Positions 62,391-64,000 of a DNA stretch of 64,000 bases are shown here, in pieces. A program made the translations under genes and the position numbers. The first letter of the stretch is position 1. Each line of letters starts with the position of its first letter. Location: positions 310,001 to 374,000 of the forward strand of contig CAVZDD010000005.1 of assembly GCA_963773945.1 (NCBI GenBank), written 5' to 3'. Source of the stretch: JAKIWV01 sp963773945. Lineage in GTDB: Archaea; Thermoplasmatota; Thermoplasmata; Lutacidiplasmatales; UBA184. The notes beneath the pieces were generated by a model. It saw only the letters and a list, made by a program, of their open reading frames with translations, searched no databases and was not told the DNA's origin.

Positions 62391-63359
62391 ATGGCAGGCC
62401 GTCGTCGTCGGAGGAGCGTATCGGCCGTGTCCCGTCCCGCGACTCCCGACCTCGACCTGGTCGTCGTGGGGCACACCAACCTCGACCATTTCTTTCATGT
62501 CGACCGCCTACCCGCCGCCGACCGAACGGTCCCCTTGAGGGATCGCGAAGTCCGGTTGGGTGGCACCGCCGCCAACATCGCTCGGGTGGCGGCGAAGCTC
62601 GGCGTCCGAACCTCGCTCGTATCCCAGGTGGGGCCCGATTTTCCGAGTCGGTTCCACCATCTCCTGGTGAACGATGGCGTCGACCTCACGGGGTTCGAGA
62701 CGGTGGAAGGCGCCCGGTCGCCCGCCTGCTTCATCGTGGAGTCCGCAGAAGGCGAACAGGTCACTTTGATCGACCAGGGCCCTATGGAGGCCGACCGCGG
62801 GGCGCCGGTCCCGAAGCAACTGCTCTCCCGCGCGGGCTGGGTGCATCTCGCCACGGGGAACCCCCACTACCAGCTCCGCGTGCTCGACGAGGCCCGTCGA
62901 CTGGGGTTACGAGTGGTCGCCGACCCGGCCCAAGAGATCTACTACCGATGGGAACCGGTGGCGCTCCGCCGTCTCCTCGCCGGGTCGGAGATCTTCTTCG
63001 CGAACCGACACGAGCTTGCGCGGGCCCTCGAGCTGCTGCGCCTCAAGCGCGTGAACCGGTTGTTGGAGATCGTCCCCATAGTGGTCGAGACTCAAGGCGC
63101 GAAGGGTGCGGTGGCGTGGACCCGGACCGGCCCCGTTCGGGTTCCCGCCCTGCGACCAAAGAAAATCCGGCAAGTGACCGGCGCCGGCGACGGATTCCGG
63201 GGAGGCTTCTATGCCGGGTGGTTCCGAGGCGACCCTCTGCGGGAGTGTCTTCGATACGGCACATGGGCCGCGGCCCGCTGGCTCGAGACCGGCGACCCCT
63301 CCGCGCTCCGTCGACGAGGTCCCCGGGCTCCTCCGGCTCCTAATCTATCGCACGCGTAA
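62391..63359 (+). CDS. PfkB-family carbohydrate kinase
   Basis: A 322-residue sugar or nucleoside kinase. The N-terminal LVVVGHTNLDHFFHVDRLP and REVRLGGTAANIARVAAKLG are the first family motif region. The active-site motif is TGAGDGFRGGFYAGW, with the catalytic Asp in GAGD. The substrate is not predicted. The first 20 residues are basic. A short gap of 20 bases precedes moeA on the same strand. Confidence 0.86.
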   Translation: MAGRRRRRSVSAVSRPATPDLDLVVVGHTNLDHFFHVDRLPAADRTVPLRDREVRLGGTAANIARVAAKLGVRTSLVSQVGPDFPSRFHHLLVNDGVDLTGFETVEGARSPACFIVESAEGEQVTLIDQGPMEADRGAPVPKQLLSRAGWVHLATGNPHYQLRVLDEARRLGLRVVADPAQEIYYRWEPVALRRLLAGSEIFFANRHELARALELLRLKRVNRLLEIVPIVVETQGAKGAVAWTRTGPVRVPALRPKKIRQVTGAGDGFRGGFYAGWFRGDPLRECLRYGTWAAARWLETGDPSALRRRGPRAPPAPNLSHA

Positions 63360-63379
63360 CGTCGGGAGACGACCAAAGT

Positions 63380-64000
63380 ATGGAGATGCGACCGTTCGGT
63401 AAACTGATCCCCCTTGAGGTCGCCGTGCGTCGCGTACTCGCCGCGGCCCGGCCGATCCCGCGACACGAGTCGGTCCCCCTCGAGGAATCTCTCGGCCGGG
63501 TGAGCGCGGAAGCCTATCGAGCGCCGTTCCCGGTTCCGAGATTCGCCCGGGCGACTTGGGATGGGTACGCCTTCCGGTCGGAATCGAGTCGAGGTGCCAC
63601 GGCGCGACATCCGGTACGGTTTCGCATCGTCGGCGAGGTGTTTGCCGATCGCGGGTACGCCCAAAAGCTCCGCGTTGGAGAATCCGTGGCCATCGCCGCG
63701 GGGGGCCGGTTACCCCCGGGCGCGGACACGATGGCGATTTTCGAGGAGTTGGGGCGTGCCGGAACGGAGGTTTCGGTACCCCGCTTCGTTCGGGTGGGCG
63801 AACGGATCGCCGCCCGGGGGGCCGATTTCCATCGCGGGCAGGTCCTCGTGCAGCGCGGGGACATCCTCGATCCCGCGACGGTGGGCTCACTCGGGGCCGC
63901 TGGCCGAACGAGCGTCAGGGTGTTCGCCCGGCCGCGGGTTTCGATCCTCCCGAACGGCAACGAGCTGGTCGTCCCCGGGCACCCGATCCGCGGCGACCAA
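63380..64000 (+). CDS. moeA: Molybdopterin molybdenumtransferase MoeA, N-terminal part
   Basis: The gene continues beyond the right edge; 207 codons are visible. MoeA inserts molybdenum into molybdopterin. The start ATG at 63380 gives MRPFGKLIPLEVAVRRVL, then WDGYAFRSES (the MDGYA-like region), AAGGRLPPGADTMAIFEEL and RPRVSILPNGNELVVPGHP, which is the MoaB/Mog-like domain start. Trp replaces the common Met before DGYA. The molybdate-binding and C-terminal domains are outside the window. Confidence 0.93.
   Translation, partial: MEMRPFGKLIPLEVAVRRVLAAARPIPRHESVPLEESLGRVSAEAYRAPFPVPRFARATWDGYAFRSESSRGATARHPVRFRIVGEVFADRGYAQKLRVGESVAIAAGGRLPPGADTMAIFEELGRAGTEVSVPRFVRVGERIAARGADFHRGQVLVQRGDILDPATVGSLGAAGRTSVRVFARPRVSILPNGNELVVPGHPIRGDQ

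Overview
The window looks like a chromosomal segment of a high-GC archaeon, most likely of the Thermoplasmatota. The evidence is the archaeal RNA polymerase operon (rpoH-rpoB-rpoA1-rpoA2-rpl30e-nusA), an archaeal 16S rRNA, the exosome/SBDS/proteasome gene string, archaeal riboflavin and FAD enzymes, RadB, aCPSF1/FttA, GMP synthase as a separate ATPase subunit, and TATA boxes close to leaderless starts. The 16S gene stands alone without 23S or 5S, as in Thermoplasma relatives. A placement below the phylum cannot be read from the sequence by eye.

Layout. 0-5 kb: the end of mutS and complete mutL (overlapping, bacterial-type mismatch repair), then a glycosyltransferase and an AlkP-superfamily hydrolase on the other strand. 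5-12 kb: the transcription-termination nuclease aCPSF1/FttA (frameshifted), proteasome beta, and a divergent sdhA-sdhB-CCG-protein operon for an anchorless succinate dehydrogenase, followed by a TMEM175-like channel. 12-29 kb: a long minus-strand run with purine genes (purS, purL, guaA subunit B, purE), folC, nth, alaS, a KaiC/GvpD-like ATPase, methylmalonyl-CoA mutase, a diphthamide-synthase-like ATPase and an unrecognised 488-residue protein. 29-39 kb: an Lrp-type regulator domain, UPF0147, a tRNA-Lys gene interrupted by two introns, and the RNA polymerase operon. 40-44 kb: 16S rRNA with a structured leader and a flanking processing helix, then ribB-ribL-ribC-ribH. 45-53 kb: RadB, RNase J, a Bat-type HTH regulator, and the superoperon psmA-sbds-rrp4-rrp41-rrp42-rpl37ae-rpoP. 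53-64 kb: a thioredoxin-domain protein, a phosphoesterase, an archaeal HTH regulator, a UPF0200 kinase-like protein with a coiled-coil partner, glyS, an amidohydrolase, a PfkB kinase and the start of moeA.

The window is dominated by information processing: transcription, RNA decay and termination (FttA, RNase J, exosome), protein turnover, tRNA charging and DNA repair. Cofactor and purine synthesis make up most of the rest. Genes are tightly packed, with many 4-base ATGA or GTGA overlaps and convergent genes that share their ends. No mobile element, prophage or CRISPR array was seen.

Two things stand out. First, tRNA-Lys(UUU) carries two short introns in the D-loop and T-loop, each with a 3-4-3 bulge-helix-bulge, a rare arrangement outside Thermoproteales. 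Second, five conserved single-copy genes (fttA, purL, rpoB, rpoA1, nusA) are each broken by one single-base indel, all before 39 kb. That pattern most likely reflects uncorrected sequence errors, so these genes are annotated as single loci with the break position given.
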